A stretch of 14,051 nt of DNA, from assembly GCA_002399265.1 (NCBI GenBank), contig DHDG01000042.1, forward strand, positions 750 to 14,800, read 5' to 3'. The notes under the pieces were generated by a model. That model saw only the letters and a list, made by a program, of their open reading frames with translations. It did not search any database and was not told the DNA's origin. Below are positions 12,349-14,051 of this stretch, piece by piece (position 1 is the stretch's first letter; every line of letters begins with the position of its first letter). Source of the DNA: Firmicutes bacterium UBA4882 (lineage in GTDB: Bacteria; Bacillota; UBA4882). A program made the translations under genes and the position numbers.

Positions 12349-13437
12349 TTACAGGCCCGTCCATTGCTGTTTGGCCAGTCGTCCCGGTGTACAAAGGTCG
12401 AATAGGATCATTTCCGTTTCGATTTTGGCTGCTCGCAGGCCTGCTTTTACTGCAGCATCGCCATCGCGAATCCGACGCAAAGCCAGGCGCAACTCGTCCT
12501 GGTTATATGCCTGAGCCTGCTTTAAATAACGTTGCACTATATTCTCATAATATTGGGTTTTTAGATCGAGTTCCTTAGCAATTTCCGCAGAGTTTTTGCC
12601 CTGTTCCCGGAGGAACGCAGCCAAGTATACCCGTCGGAACTGCTGGGCCAGATTGTATAAGAACCGCTGCTCCGGATGCCCGGCCAGGCGTAGAGAACGC
12701 AATAAAGTCAAACTGCCCTCCAAATCACGGGCAGCCACAGAATCTAATAAGGCATAGCTATTATCTTCCAGAGTCGATGAACAAACCTGCGCGCAGTCCG
12801 CTTTGGAAACATAACTGTCTTCCGGATTCATATATAATGAGAGTTTCTCAATTTCGCCTGCCAGGGTACGCTGGTCAGTTCCCAGGAGACGAATCAGATC
12901 TTGCGGTACTCCATTCTCATACTTAATTCCCCGCGCACGCAACTCTTGCTGAACCCAACTGGCGGCTTCTCTAGGCCACAAAGCCGGGCATGGTATTACT
13001 TGCGCATTGGGACTTTGGTCAAACCATTTACCCAACTTTGTGCGTTTGTCGACTTGAGCCTTTTCCTTGAGGATTTCAATGAAGACTAACGCGCTTGGGG
13101 CACAGTTCTGCAAAGCAGCCAGTACGCCCTCTTCCATTTTTGGCGGCAGTTCCTCGAAGGCTGGCAAATGTGCGATTCGTAATTCGGACATGAATGGCGG
13201 ACAACTGACAAAACTTGACAGCGTATCTGGATCAACATCACCGCCATGGAGCTTAACAAAGTTAAAGTCCCGGCTGTTCTCGGAAAGCAATCCTTGCACG
13301 GCAGCGGCGATCGACTTTGCGGCTGAGAAAAGCTCTGGCCCCACAAAGATATAGACGCCTTTCAGACTGTCCTTTTGATTTGTGTCTTTTTTCTTTTGAA
13401 CGGCGTTGTCGAATTGTCCGATATTCGCGATACTCAC
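12349..13437 (-). CDS. holA: DNA polymerase III delta subunit
   Basis: A 362-residue clamp-loader subunit that opens the beta sliding clamp. It is recognised by GVYIFVGPELFSA (about 27-39) at the domain I start, LRIAHLPAFEELP (about 86-98), LLGTDQRTLAGEIEKLSLY (about 184-202) and the domain III block AGHPEQRFLYNLAQQFRRVYLA. The latter is followed by YYENIVQRYLKQAQAYNQDELRLALRRIRDGDAAVKAG, as in bacterial HolA. The length is slightly above the usual 330-345. The first 26 residues, rich in K, Q and D, precede the conserved GVYIF strand, and a later start may be used. GTG 13437 has only a weak GCGGGG ahead of it. It follows comEC by 47 bases on the same strand, the standard Firmicutes pairing, and is probably co-transcribed with it. 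Confidence 0.95.
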   Translation of the reverse strand: MSIANIGQFDNAVQKKKDTNQKDSLKGVYIFVGPELFSAAKSIAAAVQGLLSENSRDFNFVKLHGGDVDPDTLSSFVSCPPFMSELRIAHLPAFEELPPKMEEGVLAALQNCAPSALVFIEILKEKAQVDKRTKLGKWFDQSPNAQVIPCPALWPREAASWVQQELRARGIKYENGVPQDLIRLLGTDQRTLAGEIEKLSLYMNPEDSYVSKADCAQVCSSTLEDNSYALLDSVAARDLEGSLTLLRSLRLAGHPEQRFLYNLAQQFRRVYLAAFLREQGKNSAEIAKELDLKTQYYENIVQRYLKQAQAYNQDELRLALRRIRDGDAAVKAGLRAAKIETEMILFDLCTPGRLAKQQWTGL

Positions 13438-13484
13438 GCTGCAATCGCCCCGCTTTTTGTTTCATCCTCAATGAGCATTCTTCG

Positions 13485-14051
13485 TCAATTAGCGCCTTTA
13501 TTCCTCCAGCGCCATAATCCAAATAACCCTCTCGCGCGCCAAGCATGATGGGTCAGCGCGTCCCGGTTGAAAGTCAGTGTAACCGCACCGGAATTGCTGG
13601 TGAGCAATATGCGGCTTTCTCCTGCCGTTAATCCCTCTAAAACCGCGCCAGACGGATGACCATAGGCGTTGTTACCAACCGAGACAATACTAAGATCAGG
13701 ATCCGACGCTTGATAAAACTCGGGACAATAGGAACCTGCGCTGCCATGATGTGCCACCACCCAAGCGTCGCTTTTTAAGCCGGAATGAGGCGAGCTGTGC
13801 GAAAGTGAGTTGCACGATAGTGAATTAGGCAAAGATGCTTCTACCAGCGCATTCAATTCTTTACTTCCCAGATCGCCTGGCAACAATAGTGTGCGGCCTT
13901 GATCGCTGATCCGCAATGTCAAAGATCCGCTGTTTTCGTCACCCGCCGCGCCTGAATATTGCGTCTTCGCTGGCCAAAGCACTTCGATACGTGCCTTACC
14001 GCTTCCAAATACACTGCCAGATTCAGCCCCCAATACTGATATACCAAGCGC
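13485..14051 (-). CDS. comEC: ComEC/Rec2 DNA uptake channel, C-terminal part, cut by the window edge
   Basis: The last 188 residues of a ComEC-type protein; the reading frame is open to the window end, so the start lies outside. The visible part is the C-terminal metallo-beta-lactamase-like domain. It has LTLRISDQGRTLLLPGDLG (Asp in PGD, at about residue 60 of the fragment), DAWVVAHHGSAGS (about 95-107) with the HHGS motif, and SIVSVGNNAYGHPSGAVLEGL (about 121-141) with YGHP. ComEC is the membrane pore for single-stranded DNA in natural transformation. Between the PGD and HHGS strands there is a Ser/His-rich stretch of about 20 residues. The C-terminus ends in WRARGLFGLWRWRNKGAN. It is upstream of holA on the same strand. 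Confidence 0.92.
   Translation of the reverse strand, partial: ALGISVLGAESGSVFGSGKARIEVLWPAKTQYSGAAGDENSGSLTLRISDQGRTLLLPGDLGSKELNALVEASLPNSLSCNSLSHSSPHSGLKSDAWVVAHHGSAGSYCPEFYQASDPDLSIVSVGNNAYGHPSGAVLEGLTAGESRILLTSNSGAVTLTFNRDALTHHAWRARGLFGLWRWRNKGAN

Noticed and set aside
1..14051. CRISPR arrays, tRNA or rRNA genes, insertion sequences
   Set aside because: No regularly spaced repeats, cloverleaf-like segments, transposase motifs or terminal inverted repeats were seen on reading both strands.

Overview
The window reads as chromosomal DNA of an endospore-forming Firmicute. The germination protease gene gpr is intact, it has a sigma-G-like promoter, and two proteins resembling spore-coat SPOCS/DUF3794 domains lie elsewhere in the window. 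G+C is near 50 percent by eye, Shine-Dalgarno sites are strong, and GTG and TTG starts are common. The gene order comEC-holA-rpsT-gpr-...-lepA is the classical Firmicutes arrangement. A Negativicutes or Peptococcia-like anaerobe would fit, but this is inference and the sequence alone does not fix the genus.

Right end (about 10.1-14.05 kb). The 3' part of comEC (DNA uptake channel) and holA (DNA polymerase III delta) run leftward and converge on rpsT (ribosomal protein S20), which runs rightward from its own promoter; a shared hairpin terminator separates them. Divergent from rpsT is a leftward unit: a small four-helix membrane protein (phage holin family 4_2) followed by gpr. It lies behind a sigma-G-like promoter and ends at a strong terminator. 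Next come a 107-residue single-pass membrane protein of unknown function, murJ (lipid II flippase), and a small membrane protein of the YdjM/DUF457 metal-dependent hydrolase type.

Centre (3.7-7.84 kb). A leftward three-gene operon encodes an octopine/nopaline-type dehydrogenase, a 543-residue protein with an N-terminal cobalamin-binding-like domain and a glutamate-mutase-E-like TIM barrel, and a MalY/PatB-type PLP enzyme. The genes are packed with a 1-base gap and a 4-base ATGA overlap. The operon has a near-perfect sigma-A promoter (TTGACC-N17-TATAAT) whose -10 box sits inside a perfect 18-bp palindrome, TTGTTATAATTATAACAA, matching the Rex redox-repressor consensus. I cannot assign this set to a described pathway. 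It is the best candidate here for a new system: redox-controlled, B12-linked amino acid metabolism.

Left end (1-3.7 kb). A rightward SAM-dependent methyltransferase is divergent from a leftward set: a DUF3467 protein and two tandem paralogues, each a single beta-rich SPOCS-like domain. That set is closed by a hairpin terminator. Leftmost is the 5' part of lepA (elongation factor 4) with its own promoter. spoIIP, which often lies between gpr and lepA in relatives, is not in this window; the interval holds the accessory genes above instead.
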